This document shows positions 1 through 8,151 of a stretch of 64,000 nt of DNA, in pieces. The notes under the pieces were generated by a model, which did not search any database, was not told the origin of the DNA, and was given only the letters and a program-made list of their open reading frames with translations. Origin of the DNA: Plantactinospora mayteni. Lineage in GTDB: Bacteria; Actinomycetota; Actinomycetes; Mycobacteriales; Micromonosporaceae. Positions within the stretch are counted from its first letter, which is position 1; each line of letters begins with the position of its first letter. The position numbers and the translations under genes are program-made. The stretch is from NCBI RefSeq assembly GCF_016862935.1, contig NZ_BONX01000012.1:310001-374000 (forward strand). The letters run 5' to 3'.

Positions 1-292
1 CCGGCAGCCGGTGCGGCACGGTGGCGAAGGTGCAGTAGTGGCAGCGGTCCCGGCAGAGCCGGGTCAGCGGGATGAAGACCTTCTTGGAGAAGGTGACCAC
101 GCCCGGCCGGCCCGCGTCGGTCAGCCCGGCGTCCCGGATCCGGCCGGCGACCGCGAGCAGTTCGTCGAGGTGCTCGCCGCGCGCGGCGAGCAGCGCGGTC
201 GCCTCGTCCGGGTCGAGAGCCCGGCCGTCGTCCGCCCGACGCAGCGCCCGGCGCAGACTCGCGACAGTCGGTTGGTCAGTCCCATCAGCCAC
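1..292 (-). CDS. fbiC: FO synthase FbiC (CofG/CofH), N-terminal part
   Basis: Only the first 97 codons are present; the gene runs off the left edge. The product makes FO (7,8-didemethyl-8-hydroxy-5-deazariboflavin), the chromophore of coenzyme F420, from a tyrosine-derived substrate and the riboflavin precursor, using two radical-SAM domains. The visible part ends in the CofG radical-SAM motif CRDRCHYC (CxxxCxxC, three cysteines for the 4Fe-4S cluster), preceded by VFIPLTRL, as is typical of the family. I chose the GTG at 292 because a TAGGCT box lies six nt upstream and the downstream residues fit the usual FbiC start. fbiA and fbiB lie about 1.3 kb away on the other strand. Identity is secure from the motif; the CofH half cannot be seen. 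Confidence 0.93.
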   Translation of the reverse strand, partial: MADGTDQPTVASLRRALRRADDGRALDPDEATALLAARGEHLDELLAVAGRIRDAGLTDAGRPGVVTFSKKVFIPLTRLCRDRCHYCTFATVPHRLP

Positions 293-298
293 TCGTGC

Positions 299-304
299 AG
301 CCTA
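299..304 (-). promoter_or_regulatory. -10 box of fbiC, predicted leaderless
   Basis: TAGGCT on the minus strand ends six nt before the GTG start of fbiC. This TANNNT-N6-start spacing is the usual arrangement for leaderless actinobacterial mRNAs. No clear -35 was seen. Confidence 0.55.
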
Positions 305-371
305 GGCGCAACCCCAGCCGGACCGGCGTGGCACCTGTCACACCCTCTGTCGAACCGGCGGGCCCACGGGC

Positions 372-1490
372 TCAGCGCGGCTGGGTCGGGTCGTCGTCCC
401 GGTCCGCCGACGGTGGCTGGGCGCCGGCCGACGGCTGCTGGCTGGCCGGGTTGATCCGCTGGGTACGGTCGGCCACCGGCGGTCGCTGCGGAATCACCTG
501 GGTCCGCCCGGTCTCCTCCTCGTCCGACTCCGGCGACGTCGTGTCCGGCGGGGACGTCGTGTCTGGCGGGGACGTCGTGCCCGACGGGGTGGCGCCGACC
601 GACGGCACCGGCCCGACCGAGGGCGCCGCACCGACCGACGGGGCGGCCGACTCAGCGCGCGGTGCCGGCGGTGTAGCGGCCGGCGGTGCGGAGGCGGGTG
701 CCGGCGGAGCGGAGGACGGGGCGGGCGGGGCCGACGCCGGGGCCGGTGGGGCGGACGACGGCACCGGCGGGGCGTACCCGGGCTGGCCGTAACCGGTGGG
801 CGGGGCGTAGTCGGTCGGCTGGCCGTAGACCACGGGCTGGCCGTAGAGGTGCGGCTCCGGCTGACCGGCCGGCGGATAGCCCTGGTACGGCGCACCCGGC
901 TGCCCGTACGTGGTCGGCTGGCCGTACGTGCCCGGTTGGCCGTAGGCGCCCGGCTGGCCGTACGGCTGGGGCTGGCCGTAGAGGCCGGGCTGCGGCTTCG
1001 GCTTCGGCACGTGGTAGAGCGCTAGCCACACCCGCAGCACCAGGAAGGCCACCGCCAGCAGGATCACGTACGCCCCGACGAAGACCAGCGTCCGGGTGAA
1101 CGCCTGCCGGAACTGTGTCTCGGCCAGCAGCCCGAAGACCCCGGCGAGCAGGGTGATCCCGCCGAACAGCACCGAGACGGCGTACTCGACGAGCGCCACC
1201 AGGGTGATCACCCGGGCCTGCCCGACCACCGGCTGGAGGTGGGTGGCGAGCAGCACCGCGAGCAACGGCAGCGCGACCTGCTCCAGGCCCACGAACGCGT
1301 AGAAGGAACCCAGCGAGCGGTCGCCGAAGTCGGAGTTCTCCCAGCCGCCGAAGAACAACTCGATCAGCCCGCTGAACATGAAGAGGGCGTTGGCACCGAC
1401 GAGCACCAGCGCGATCAGCTCGCGCAGCGGCTTGGTTGTCGAACTGGCCTGCGGCGCATCGCTCGGCGCGGGCCCGGGCTGGCTGGTCAA
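372..1490 (-). CDS. Four-helix membrane protein with YGQP-repeat tail
   Basis: About 372 residues, function unknown. The N-terminal half has four hydrophobic segments (around residues 22-50, 60-82, 92-120 and 130-155), so it should sit in the membrane. The C-terminal half is low complexity: repeated YGQP units, then Pro/Ala/Ser-rich stretches, and a final part with TQVIPQRPP. Such tails are common on actinobacterial membrane proteins and are probably cytoplasmic and disordered. I chose the TTG at 1490 because GGGGGAG lies just before it and the reading frame further upstream is antisense to fbiA/fbiB. TTG is an inference; a later start cannot be excluded. It is flanked by fbiC (same strand) and fbiA (divergent). 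Confidence 0.75.
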   Translation of the reverse strand: MTSQPGPAPSDAPQASSTTKPLRELIALVLVGANALFMFSGLIELFFGGWENSDFGDRSLGSFYAFVGLEQVALPLLAVLLATHLQPVVGQARVITLVALVEYAVSVLFGGITLLAGVFGLLAETQFRQAFTRTLVFVGAYVILLAVAFLVLRVWLALYHVPKPKPQPGLYGQPQPYGQPGAYGQPGTYGQPTTYGQPGAPYQGYPPAGQPEPHLYGQPVVYGQPTDYAPPTGYGQPGYAPPVPSSAPPAPASAPPAPSSAPPAPASAPPAATPPAPRAESAAPSVGAAPSVGPVPSVGATPSGTTSPPDTTSPPDTTSPESDEEETGRTQVIPQRPPVADRTQRINPASQQPSAGAQPPSADRDDDPTQPR

Positions 1491-1530
1491 CTCTCCCCCT
1501 GAAGGCAGTGACGGACTCCTGCGTCGCCTG

Positions 1531-1536
1531 AGCCTA
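1531..1536 (-). promoter_or_regulatory. Candidate -10 box for the YGQP membrane protein
   Basis: TAGGCT on the minus strand lies about 40 nt upstream of the TTG start, giving a short leader that contains the GGGGGAG ribosome site. No strong -35 was recognised. Confidence 0.35.
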
Positions 1537-1589
1537 GTCGGCCGGCCCGCCCGCCGCCTGTCCAGAGCTGATGGGCGAGGATGGAGGCC

Positions 1590-2552
1590 ATGCACATCGT
1601 GGTATTGACCGGGGGCATCGGTGGCGCCCGCTTCCTGACCGGCGTACGCGCGTACGCCGGTCAGGTCGGTGCCGAGGTGACCGCGGTGGTGAACGTCGGC
1701 GACGACGTCGTCCTGCACGGCCTGCGGATCTGCCCGGACCTGGACAGCGTGATGTACACCCTCGGCGGCGGGGCGGACCGGGAACGGGGCTGGGGCCGGG
1801 CCGGCGAGACCTGGACCGTCAAGGAGGAGTTGGCCGCGTACGGCGCGGAGCCGACCTGGTTCGGCCTCGGTGACCGGGACGTGGCGACCCACCTGGTCCG
1901 GACCACCATGCTGAACGCCGGCTACCCTCTCTCGGCGGTCACCGAGGCGCTCTGCGCCCGCTGGCAGCCCGGGGTACGCCTGCTGCCCGCCACCGACGAC
2001 CGCCTGGAGACCCACGTCGTGGTACGCGACCCCGACAGTGACGCCCCGGACGCCCAGCGGGCGATCCACTTCCAGGAGTGGTGGGTACGCCACCGGGGCA
2101 AGCTGCCCACCGACCGGTTCGTCTTCGTGGGCGCCGAGGCGGCAAAGCCGGCGGCCGGGGTACTCGACGCGCTGGCCGGAGCGGACGTGGTGCTGCTCGC
2201 CCCGAGCAACCCGGTGGTGAGCGTCGCGCCGGTGCTCGCCGTACCGGAGCTGCGGGACGCGCTCGTCGCCGGCCCGGCACCCGTGATCGGAGTGTCGCCG
2301 ATCATCGGCGGCGCCCCGGTACGCGGGATGGCCGACCGCTGCCTGGCGGTACTCGGGGTGCCCTGCACCGCGGCCGGGGTGGGTGGGCTCTACGGCGCCC
2401 GGTCGGCCGGTGGCATCCTGGATGCCTGGCTGGTGGACAGCACCGACGCCGGGACCGAGGTCGAGGGGGTGACCGTGCGGGCGGCCCCGCTCTGGATGAC
2501 CGACGAGTCGGCGACCGCGACCATGGTCCGGACCGCCGTGGAAATGGGATGA
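1590..2552 (+). CDS. fbiA: 2-phospho-L-lactate transferase FbiA (CofD family)
   Basis: Cytosolic F420 biosynthesis enzyme of 320 residues, the usual family length. In actinobacteria it joins the phosphoenolpyruvyl-guanosine intermediate to FO, giving dehydro-F420-0. The glycine-rich TGGIGGAR (residues 7-14) and NVGDD (35-39) motifs shape the nucleotide and metal sites. The ATG at 1590 is preferred over the ATG at 1581 because GGAGG sits about five nt before it and the protein then begins MHIVVL, as in relatives. It overlaps an 8-codon minigene and is followed by fbiB, so the two are surely cotranscribed. The stop TGA (2550-2552) lies inside a 23-bp tandem duplication. Confidence 0.95.
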   Translation: MHIVVLTGGIGGARFLTGVRAYAGQVGAEVTAVVNVGDDVVLHGLRICPDLDSVMYTLGGGADRERGWGRAGETWTVKEELAAYGAEPTWFGLGDRDVATHLVRTTMLNAGYPLSAVTEALCARWQPGVRLLPATDDRLETHVVVRDPDSDAPDAQRAIHFQEWWVRHRGKLPTDRFVFVGAEAAKPAAGVLDALAGADVVLLAPSNPVVSVAPVLAVPELRDALVAGPAPVIGVSPIIGGAPVRGMADRCLAVLGVPCTAAGVGGLYGARSAGGILDAWLVDSTDAGTEVEGVTVRAAPLWMTDESATATMVRTAVEMG

Positions 2553-2577
2553 GAACCGCCGTGGAGCTGGGATGAGA
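2532..2577 (+). repeat. 23-bp tandem duplication across the fbiA stop and fbiB start
   Basis: Two adjacent near-identical copies (2532-2553 and 2555-2577) share ACCGCCGTGGA and GGGATGAGA. Each carries an ATGA stop/start overlap. The first holds the fbiA stop, the second the fbiB start. The duplication looks like a slippage event that doubled an original four-base fbiA/fbiB overlap. Confidence 0.85.
2549..2575 (+). CDS. Eight-codon minigene MRTAVELG between fbiA and fbiB
   Basis: ATG at 2549 overlaps the fbiA stop by four bases (ATGA). The frame reads MRTAVELG and stops at TGA 2573-2575, which overlaps the fbiB ATG by four bases. It is created by the local duplication. Whether it is translated is unknown; its likely role, if any, is to pass terminating ribosomes from fbiA to fbiB. 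Confidence 0.4.
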   Translation: MRTAVELG

Positions 2578-3741
2578 CTTGAGGTGCTGCCGGTGCTCGG
2601 CATCGGCGACGTCACCGAGGGCGACGACCTGTCGGCGCTGATCGCGACCGCCGCGCCCTGGCTGCGGGACGGCGACGTACTGGTGGTGACCAGCAAGATC
2701 GTCTCCAAGGCGGAGGGCCGGCTGGTCGAGGTGCCAATCGACGGGCCGGAGCGGGAGGCGGCCCGGGCGGAGGTACTGGCCGGCGAGACCGCCCGCCCGG
2801 TGGCCCGGCGCGGTTCGACCCGGATCGTCCAGACCCACCACGGTTTCGTGATGGCCTCGGCCGGGATCGACGCCTCCAATGTGGACCGCTCACGGCTGGT
2901 CCTGCTGCCGAAGGATCCGGACGCCTCCGCCCGGGCCCTGCGGGCCGCGATCCGGGAGCGGCACGGCGCCGACGTGGCGGTGATCATCTCGGACACCATG
3001 GGCCGGCCGTGGCGCAACGGCCTCACCGACGTCGCGCTGGGGGTCGCCGGGATGCCGGCGGTCCGCGACCACCGGGGCGAGGTCGACCCGTACGGCAACA
3101 AGCTCAACATCACCCAGATGGCCGTGGTCGACGAGTTGGCCGGCGCGGGCGAGCTGGTCAAGGGCAAGTGTGACCAGGTACCGGTCGCGGTGGTCCGTGG
3201 TTATCTCGGTGCCGCCGGTCCGGACGACGGGCTCGGCGCGGCGGCGCTCGTCCGGAACGCCGAGCACGACCTGTTCGCCCTCGGCACCGCCGAGGCGCGG
3301 GCCGACGGGCTGCGCGCCGCCGCCACTCTCGCCGAGTCGACGGCCGGCGGGCCGGTCCCGCCCGTGGTCCCGGCGGTGCTGGACGGCACCGACGCCGGGC
3401 TGGACAGCGCGGTGGTGGACCGGGCACTGCGCATGGTGGCCGGGGTCGTCGCGCCCGGCACGGTGTGGACGCTGGTCACCGACGATCGACGGGTACGCGA
3501 CCGGCTCGGCGAGTCGGCTCCGCCGCAGGGGTACGGGACCGCCGCGCTGCTCGACTGCGCGCCCCCCGGCCCGGCCGACGGCGATCCCGGTGTGCTGATC
3601 CGGTTCGGTGCCGACCTGCACCGGCTGCGGGCCGCGCTGGCCGCCGAGGGCCTCGGCTCCGCCGTACTGCCGGCGCCCTCCGGCGTGCTCGGGGCGACCC
3701 TGCTGCTCAGCTACCCACCGGGCCCCGCCGCCGGGCTCTGA
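2572..3741 (+). CDS. fbiB: Coenzyme F420-0:L-glutamate ligase FbiB, shortened C-terminal domain
   Basis: Adds glutamates to F420-0 in the cytosol. Residues 1 to about 245 are a full CofE ligase domain ([18 protein letters not shown] near 33; [12 protein letters not shown] near 142, a metal-site segment). In mycobacteria the protein is about 448 residues and its C-terminal half is a nitroreductase-fold FMN domain that reduces dehydro-F420-0. Here the protein is only 389 residues. The tail keeps fragments resembling that fold ([14 protein letters not shown] and [16 protein letters not shown]), but the middle and the end are missing. The ligase call is firm; reductase activity is doubtful. The start overlaps the minigene stop. 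Confidence 0.92.
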   Translation: MRLEVLPVLGIGDVTEGDDLSALIATAAPWLRDGDVLVVTSKIVSKAEGRLVEVPIDGPEREAARAEVLAGETARPVARRGSTRIVQTHHGFVMASAGIDASNVDRSRLVLLPKDPDASARALRAAIRERHGADVAVIISDTMGRPWRNGLTDVALGVAGMPAVRDHRGEVDPYGNKLNITQMAVVDELAGAGELVKGKCDQVPVAVVRGYLGAAGPDDGLGAAALVRNAEHDLFALGTAEARADGLRAAATLAESTAGGPVPPVVPAVLDGTDAGLDSAVVDRALRMVAGVVAPGTVWTLVTDDRRVRDRLGESAPPQGYGTAALLDCAPPGPADGDPGVLIRFGADLHRLRAALAAEGLGSAVLPAPSGVLGATLLLSYPPGPAAGL

Positions 3742-3760
3742 CCTGCCCCGGGCCGGCCGC

Positions 3761-4780
3761 TCAACCGGTCAGCACAGCCCGGCCCAGCGGGGTCAGGCTG
3801 TGCAGCACGGTGTTGCGGTCGCGGTGGCTGACCAGCAGCCCGGCGTTGCGCAGCACGGTGGTGTGCTGGCTCGCCGCCGCCGCCGAGATGTGCAGCCGGC
3901 GGGCCACCTCGCCGGTCGAGCAGCCGTCACCGACCACCTCCAGTACCCGGGCCCGGGTCTTGCCGATCAGCGCGCCCAGCGACGCTCGGCTCTCCTCCCC
4001 ACCGGTCGCCGGCACCGGACCGGCGCCCTCGCCCGGTGCCGGCGTCAGCCCGCCCAACCGGTCGACCGGATAGACCAGTACCGGCGGCAGCTCGGGGTCG
4101 AGCAGGGTCACCGGCATCCGGGCACAGAAGAACGACGGCACCAGCAGCAGCCCGCGCCCGTCGAGGTGCAACTCCCGGTCGGCCGGATAGTCCGGCACCT
4201 CCAGTACCCCGGAATCCCAGCGCATCGCCGGACGCAGGCTGGCCAGCAGCCCTTCGGTACCGCCGTCGAGCAGGGCCCGTGCCCGCCGCGCCCGGTCCGC
4301 CTCCACGGCCGCCTGGATCCGGTCCCAGTACGGCTCGATCGCGGTCGCCTGGTAGATCCGCATCGAGTCGGTGAGGTGCTCCAGCACCTCGACGTCGCCC
4401 CGGGCCAGTGCGCTGGCGGAACTGGGCAGCGGCAGCGGGCTCTCCCCGGCCAGTACGTTCAGGTCGCGCTCCAGCGAGCTGACCGGAGTGGAGCGTACGG
4501 CGTCCAGCCCCGCCGGCAGGCCGTACATGCTGTGGTAGGGGGTCAGGAAGTCGGGGAAGTAGCCGCGGGGCGGATTGAGGGCGAGCAGCAGCCGCAACTG
4601 CCCCGGTACGGTGTCCCGGCGGAGCCCGCCGAAGACGCCCCGCCGCCAGCCCGCCATCATCGGGTCCCGACTGCGCCCCTGCAACAGGTGCAGGCTGAGG
4701 ACCAGCTCCCAGACCTGGTCCGCGGCAGGGGCGACCCGGGTCCGGGCGATGTCCTCGCTGGAGAAGAAGATCCGCAGCAT
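3761..4780 (-). CDS. ArsR-type winged-helix transcriptional regulator
   Basis: A 339-residue DNA-binding protein. The last 75 residues form an ArsR-like winged helix (TRARVLEVVGDGCSTGEVAR, then HISAAAASQHTTVLRNAGLL). The long N-terminal part (MLRIFFSSEDIARTRV onward) matches the architecture of actinobacterial DUF5937-like regulators and has no recognisable metal-binding cysteines, so metal sensing is unlikely. The ATG at 4780 is chosen because GGGGAG lies nine nt upstream; a TTG 14 codons earlier has no ribosome site. It is convergent with fbiB, 19 nt apart. A perfect inverted repeat about 80 nt upstream is a likely self-operator. Confidence 0.85.
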   Translation of the reverse strand: MLRIFFSSEDIARTRVAPAADQVWELVLSLHLLQGRSRDPMMAGWRRGVFGGLRRDTVPGQLRLLLALNPPRGYFPDFLTPYHSMYGLPAGLDAVRSTPVSSLERDLNVLAGESPLPLPSSASALARGDVEVLEHLTDSMRIYQATAIEPYWDRIQAAVEADRARRARALLDGGTEGLLASLRPAMRWDSGVLEVPDYPADRELHLDGRGLLLVPSFFCARMPVTLLDPELPPVLVYPVDRLGGLTPAPGEGAGPVPATGGEESRASLGALIGKTRARVLEVVGDGCSTGEVARRLHISAAAASQHTTVLRNAGLLVSHRDRNTVLHSLTPLGRAVLTG

Positions 4781-4855
4781 GGCGCGCACTCCCCGAATCG
4801 CCGGATGGGGGTTGCCCGGCAACCAGTCGCACTCTACCGGGCGCGATCTATCAGC

Positions 4856-4879
4856 GTCTTTCAGCGTGAACTGAAAGAC
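4856..4879. promoter_or_regulatory. Inverted repeat, probable operator of the ArsR-type gene
   Basis: Perfect nine-base arms GTCTTTCAG (4856-4864) and CTGAAAGAC (4871-4879) are separated by six bases. The site lies about 76 nt upstream of the regulator start, in otherwise featureless DNA. A dimeric winged-helix protein could bind it. Assignment to this regulator is by proximity only. Confidence 0.5.
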
Positions 4880-5140
4880 CTCGACGGCCGGCGGAGCCAG
4901 CGGGCATGCTCACTAGGCCGATATCGGGGTCACCGACGTCCTGGACGTCGGGTGGCCCTGCGGCATGCCGGGGGCAGGGGGAGGAACGCGGCACCCGGAC
5001 GGTCGCCACGAGGGTTCGCGGACGGTTGTCCGCGAAAGGTGCTGTCCGGGTTGTCGCCTTCCATGCCGCTCCACCAGATGCTTCCGTGCCGCCCCATCAG
5101 ATGAGCGTGCCGAGGCGGCTCACTGTGACGTAGTGGCGGC
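4880..5140. other. Non-coding spacer
   Basis: No convincing gene, terminator or repeat was seen between the operator and the 3' end of the next minus-strand gene. Short open frames here lack codon bias and ribosome sites. Confidence 0.5.
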
Positions 5141-6199
5141 TCAGCTCTGCCGGCCAGGCGCGATCAGCAGCGCGACCCGGTGGTCCTCGTCGGTCACGTA
5201 GTAGTGGGCACCGTCCAGTTCGGTCAGTCCCTCGACGTTGTGCAGCGGGGCGAGGTCCGCGACCAGTTCACCGGCGACCATCGGCCCGGCCGGCTCGGCC
5301 GGCCAGCGGAACCGCACGTGCCGGCTGGTCACGTCGCCGCCGGTCGGGTGGTCGTCGAGCAGCACCGAGCGTTTGCCCAGCGCGTCGATCGAGCCGACCA
5401 CCGCGTCGTATCCGCCGTCGTCCCGGGCCGACAGCGCCCGGAAGCCGGTCAGCTCGCCGGGCCGGGTCACCCCGGTCAACGCGTACGCCCCGACGACCCG
5501 GGGCCAGCTCCGCCGGTCGAACATCCCGGCCACGTCCGCCAACTCCACGAAGATCGGCTCGCCCCGCCCGGTCACCGGGAACCGCAGCCCGAGCAGCACG
5601 GTGCCGGCCGGGGTGAACGCCGCCGCCTCCACGTTGACCGGCAGGTCGTCGTCGGTGAGCCGGTCGACCCAGCCCTTCGCCCGGGCGGTGCCCCGGGCCC
5701 GGGTCGCCGCGATGAAGAGGTGCCGCACCTGCTGTCCCGCCGGAAGTACGCCGATCCCGGCGGCCAGCAGGGCGTCGTTCACCGCCCGGTGCAGCCGGAA
5801 CTGGTTGCGTACCACGTGCAGCCGGGGCAGTACGGCGGCGGCCTCGGCCTCCCGGAACCGGGCCACGAAGGCGCGGCGGGGGCGCAACGGCCCACGCTTG
5901 GAGCCGAAGTGCGAGCCGAAGACGTAGATCCAGCCGTCGTGCCGGGCCAGCGCCTCGCCGTCCTCGGTCCGGCCGTTCTCGGCACCGGCGTCCATCGGCA
6001 CGTGCGCGGTCAGCCAGTTCCCGTCGTACCGCTCGACCAGCAGGGCGAGGCAGTGCTCGACCGGCCCCTCGTCGAGTACGGTCCAGAACGCCCGTCGGGC
6101 GCCGTACGCGGCGAGCACCTCGGGCGCGCGTACCGGCAGCAGATCACTCGCCTCGTTGCCGGCGACCGCCAGTTCGACCGTACGCGAAAGGCACGTCAT
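5141..6199 (-). CDS. Hypothetical protein, DUF3616-like beta-propeller suspected
   Basis: About 352 residues, no signal peptide or membrane segment. The sequence alternates short hydrophobic strands with loops such as GWIYVFGSHFGSKRG, VEAAAFTPAGTVLLGLRF and VEGLTELDGAHYYVTDEDH. This resembles a beta-propeller of the DUF3616 type, but I cannot confirm it. No catalytic motif is recognised. The ATG at 6199 is preferred to that at 6208 because a TATCAT box ends seven nt before it, which fits a leaderless mRNA. It is divergent from the Nudix gene with 37 nt between starts. Confidence 0.7.
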   Translation of the reverse strand: MTCLSRTVELAVAGNEASDLLPVRAPEVLAAYGARRAFWTVLDEGPVEHCLALLVERYDGNWLTAHVPMDAGAENGRTEDGEALARHDGWIYVFGSHFGSKRGPLRPRRAFVARFREAEAAAVLPRLHVVRNQFRLHRAVNDALLAAGIGVLPAGQQVRHLFIAATRARGTARAKGWVDRLTDDDLPVNVEAAAFTPAGTVLLGLRFPVTGRGEPIFVELADVAGMFDRRSWPRVVGAYALTGVTRPGELTGFRALSARDDGGYDAVVGSIDALGKRSVLLDDHPTGGDVTSRHVRFRWPAEPAGPMVAGELVADLAPLHNVEGLTELDGAHYYVTDEDHRVALLIAPGRQS

Positions 6200-6206
6200 A
6201 CCGATC

Positions 6207-6230
6207 ATGATATGAGCCCCTGACTAGGGT
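6207..6230. promoter_or_regulatory. Back-to-back -10 boxes for the divergent hypothetical/Nudix pair
   Basis: Minus strand: TATCAT (6212-6207) is followed by seven nt and ATG 6199. Plus strand: TAGGGT (6225-6230) is followed by six nt and GTG 6237. Both predict leaderless transcripts and leave no room for ribosome sites. Confidence 0.55.
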
Positions 6231-6236
6231 GACCCT

Positions 6237-6839
6237 GTGCCCGAAGCCCTGTACGCCGACACCGTGGCCCTGCTCACCGCCTGGCAGCCGCCCACCGCCG
6301 AGGCGGCGGACGCGCTGGACCGGACCCTGCGACTGCTCGACGACGGTGGTCCGGCGGCGCTGACCCGGGCGCACCGGGCCGGCCACGTCACCGCCAGCGC
6401 CCTGGTGCTGGACGCCACCGGCAGCCGGGTCCTGCTCTGCCTGCACGGCCGGTTCCGCCGCTGGGTGCAGCTCGGCGGGCACTGCGAACCCGACGACCGG
6501 ACGCTGGCCGGGGCGGCACTGCGGGAGGCGACCGAGGAGTCCGGGATCACCGGGCTGTGGCTCGACCCGACCCCGATCGACCTGGACATCCACCAGGTCT
6601 CCTGCCAGGGCGGCTCGCTGCACCACGACGTACGCTTCGCCGCGGTCGCCCCGGCCGGCGCGGTCGAACGGGTCAGCGCGGAGTCGGTGGAACTCGGCTG
6701 GTTTCCGCCGGACGCGCTCCCCGAGCCGCTGGCCGGCGCCACCGCCCAACTGGTGGCACCGGCACTCGCGGTCTTCGCCCGGAACGGGAGGACCGGGCCA
6801 GGCCCCGCACCCGCCCCGGTCACCGGGATCACCCGGTAG
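6237..6839 (+). CDS. Nudix hydrolase
   Basis: 200-residue cytosolic pyrophosphohydrolase; substrate unknown. The Nudix core is visible as GGH then REATEESG (around residues 80-105). The glutamates of REATEESG bind the catalytic metal. The upstream part of the box is the 'GGH' variant found in many actinobacterial Nudix proteins rather than the strict consensus. The N-terminal 45 residues and the Pro/Ala-rich last 20 are not part of the fold. The GTG start is supported by a TAGGGT box six nt upstream. Its position near fbiA/fbiB could suggest a link to F420 or nucleotide-sugar metabolism, but that is only context. Confidence 0.88.
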   Translation: MPEALYADTVALLTAWQPPTAEAADALDRTLRLLDDGGPAALTRAHRAGHVTASALVLDATGSRVLLCLHGRFRRWVQLGGHCEPDDRTLAGAALREATEESGITGLWLDPTPIDLDIHQVSCQGGSLHHDVRFAAVAPAGAVERVSAESVELGWFPPDALPEPLAGATAQLVAPALAVFARNGRTGPGPAPAPVTGITR

Positions 6840-6957
6840 CCGGCGCTCGGGCCGGCGCTGGGGCAGATCGCCCAACCCGGGTCATGGTTACCCGAGCCGA
6901 GCGGCCGGATGAACTCACCGGGTGCGCCCAGCTCACCCGGCACAGCGCGGGCTCCGC

Positions 6958-6990
6958 GGCGCGCTAGAGGGATCCGGGGCGCGCTAGAGG
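6958..6990. repeat. Short direct repeat at the manC stop codon
   Basis: GGCGCGCTAGAGG occurs twice, 20 bp apart; the right copy contains the stop codon of the guanylyltransferase (CTA on plus, TAG on minus). The 145-nt gap between the convergent Nudix and guanylyltransferase genes holds nothing else obvious. Confidence 0.6.
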
Positions 6991-8096
6991 TAGGGGTGTG
7001 CCTCCTCCGCCTCCAGCGCGGCGACGATCTCCTTGACCTCCTGGGCTCGGGACCGGTCACAGACGAAGAGCGCGTCCGGCATGTCGACCACCACGGCGTC
7101 CTGGACCCCGAGGGTCACCACCAGCCGGTCGGACTGGGTCACCACGACGGTACGCGCGGTGTCCCGGAGCATGACCCGGCCGGCCGGGGGCGTGCCGTCG
7201 GGTCCCTCCCGGAGTACCACGTTGCCCGCGTCGTCGCCGGTCAGCGCCTCGCCGAGAGTGTGGAAGTCGCCGACGTCGTTCCACCGGAAGTCGGCCGGCA
7301 CGGTGGCGACCAGGCCACGCTCGGCCGCCCCCTCCATCACCGCGAAGTCCACCGAGATCTTCGTCAGCTCCGGCCAGATCCGGTCGAGTACCGCCGCCTG
7401 CTCGGGAGTGCCCCAGGCCGCGGCGATCTCGGTCAGCCCGGCGTACAGCTCCGGCTGCTGCCGGGCCAGCTCGCCGAGGAAGACGTCGACCCGCCAGACG
7501 AACATCGAGGCGTTCCAGTAGAAACGGCCGGACTCGACGTACTTGACCGCGAGGTCGTACTCCGGCTTCTCCTTGAACCGGACGACCTGCCGGGCCGGGC
7601 CGTCGCCGATCGACTCACCCGACTCCAGATAGCCGTAGCCGGTCTCCGGGTGGGTCGGCGTGATGCCGACCGCGACCATCAGCCCGTCCTGGGCGGTCGA
7701 GATCGCCGCGCCGAGCACCTCCAGGAAGCGGGTCTGGTCGCCGACCACGTGGTCGGCGGAGAAGGCGCCCATCACCGCGTCCGGATCACGCCGGGCGATG
7801 ATCGCCGCCGCCAGCCCGATCGCCGCGCAGGAGTCCCGGCGGGAGGGCTCGACCAGGACGTTCTCCTCCGGTACGTCGGGCAGTTGCCGGGCCACCGCGA
7901 CCGCGTGCGCGGCACCGGTGACCACGTACGTGCTCTCCGGGGCGGAGAGCGGGCGCACCCGGCGTACGGTCGCCTGGAGCAGCGACTCGTCGGAGCCGGT
8001 CAGTGGGAGGAGGAATTTGGGGCGGCCGGCGCGCGAGAGTGGCCACAATCGGGTGCCACTGCCGCCGGCCGGAATCACGGCGTAGAACATCGCCAC
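6984..8096 (-). CDS. manC: Mannose-1-phosphate guanylyltransferase
   Basis: Makes GDP-mannose from mannose-1-phosphate and GTP in the cytosol, feeding mannosylated glycolipids and glycoproteins. 370 residues, typical of the single-domain actinobacterial form. The nucleotidyltransferase signature AGGSGTRLWPLSRAGRPK is at residues 10-28 and FSADHVV near 113 supplies the metal-binding Asp; FKEKP near 175 is also conserved. GTG 8096 and ATG 8090 are both possible starts; neither has a good ribosome site. The neighbouring GT4 glycosyltransferase on the same strand suggests shared use of the product. In M. tuberculosis the equivalent gene (Rv3264c) also lies near fbiA/fbiB. Confidence 0.93.
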   Translation of the reverse strand: MAMFYAVIPAGGSGTRLWPLSRAGRPKFLLPLTGSDESLLQATVRRVRPLSAPESTYVVTGAAHAVAVARQLPDVPEENVLVEPSRRDSCAAIGLAAAIIARRDPDAVMGAFSADHVVGDQTRFLEVLGAAISTAQDGLMVAVGITPTHPETGYGYLESGESIGDGPARQVVRFKEKPEYDLAVKYVESGRFYWNASMFVWRVDVFLGELARQQPELYAGLTEIAAAWGTPEQAAVLDRIWPELTKISVDFAVMEGAAERGLVATVPADFRWNDVGDFHTLGEALTGDDAGNVVLREGPDGTPPAGRVMLRDTARTVVVTQSDRLVVTLGVQDAVVVDMPDALFVCDRSRAQEVKEIVAALEAEEAHPYL

Positions 8097-8151
8097 ATCA
8101 TGCCCGAGACGTCAGGGGCGGGACGCACACACCGTCTGATAACACCCGAAT

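Noticed and set aside
860-990. Regular repeats that could suggest a CRISPR array
   Set aside because: They are in-frame codons for YGQP units of a membrane-protein tail, with no uniform spacers.
1491-3167. Minus-strand open frame continuing upstream of the YGQP membrane protein across fbiA and fbiB
   Set aside because: It is the antisense of two well-supported genes, has no protein-like composition, and the real start with a ribosome site is at 1490.
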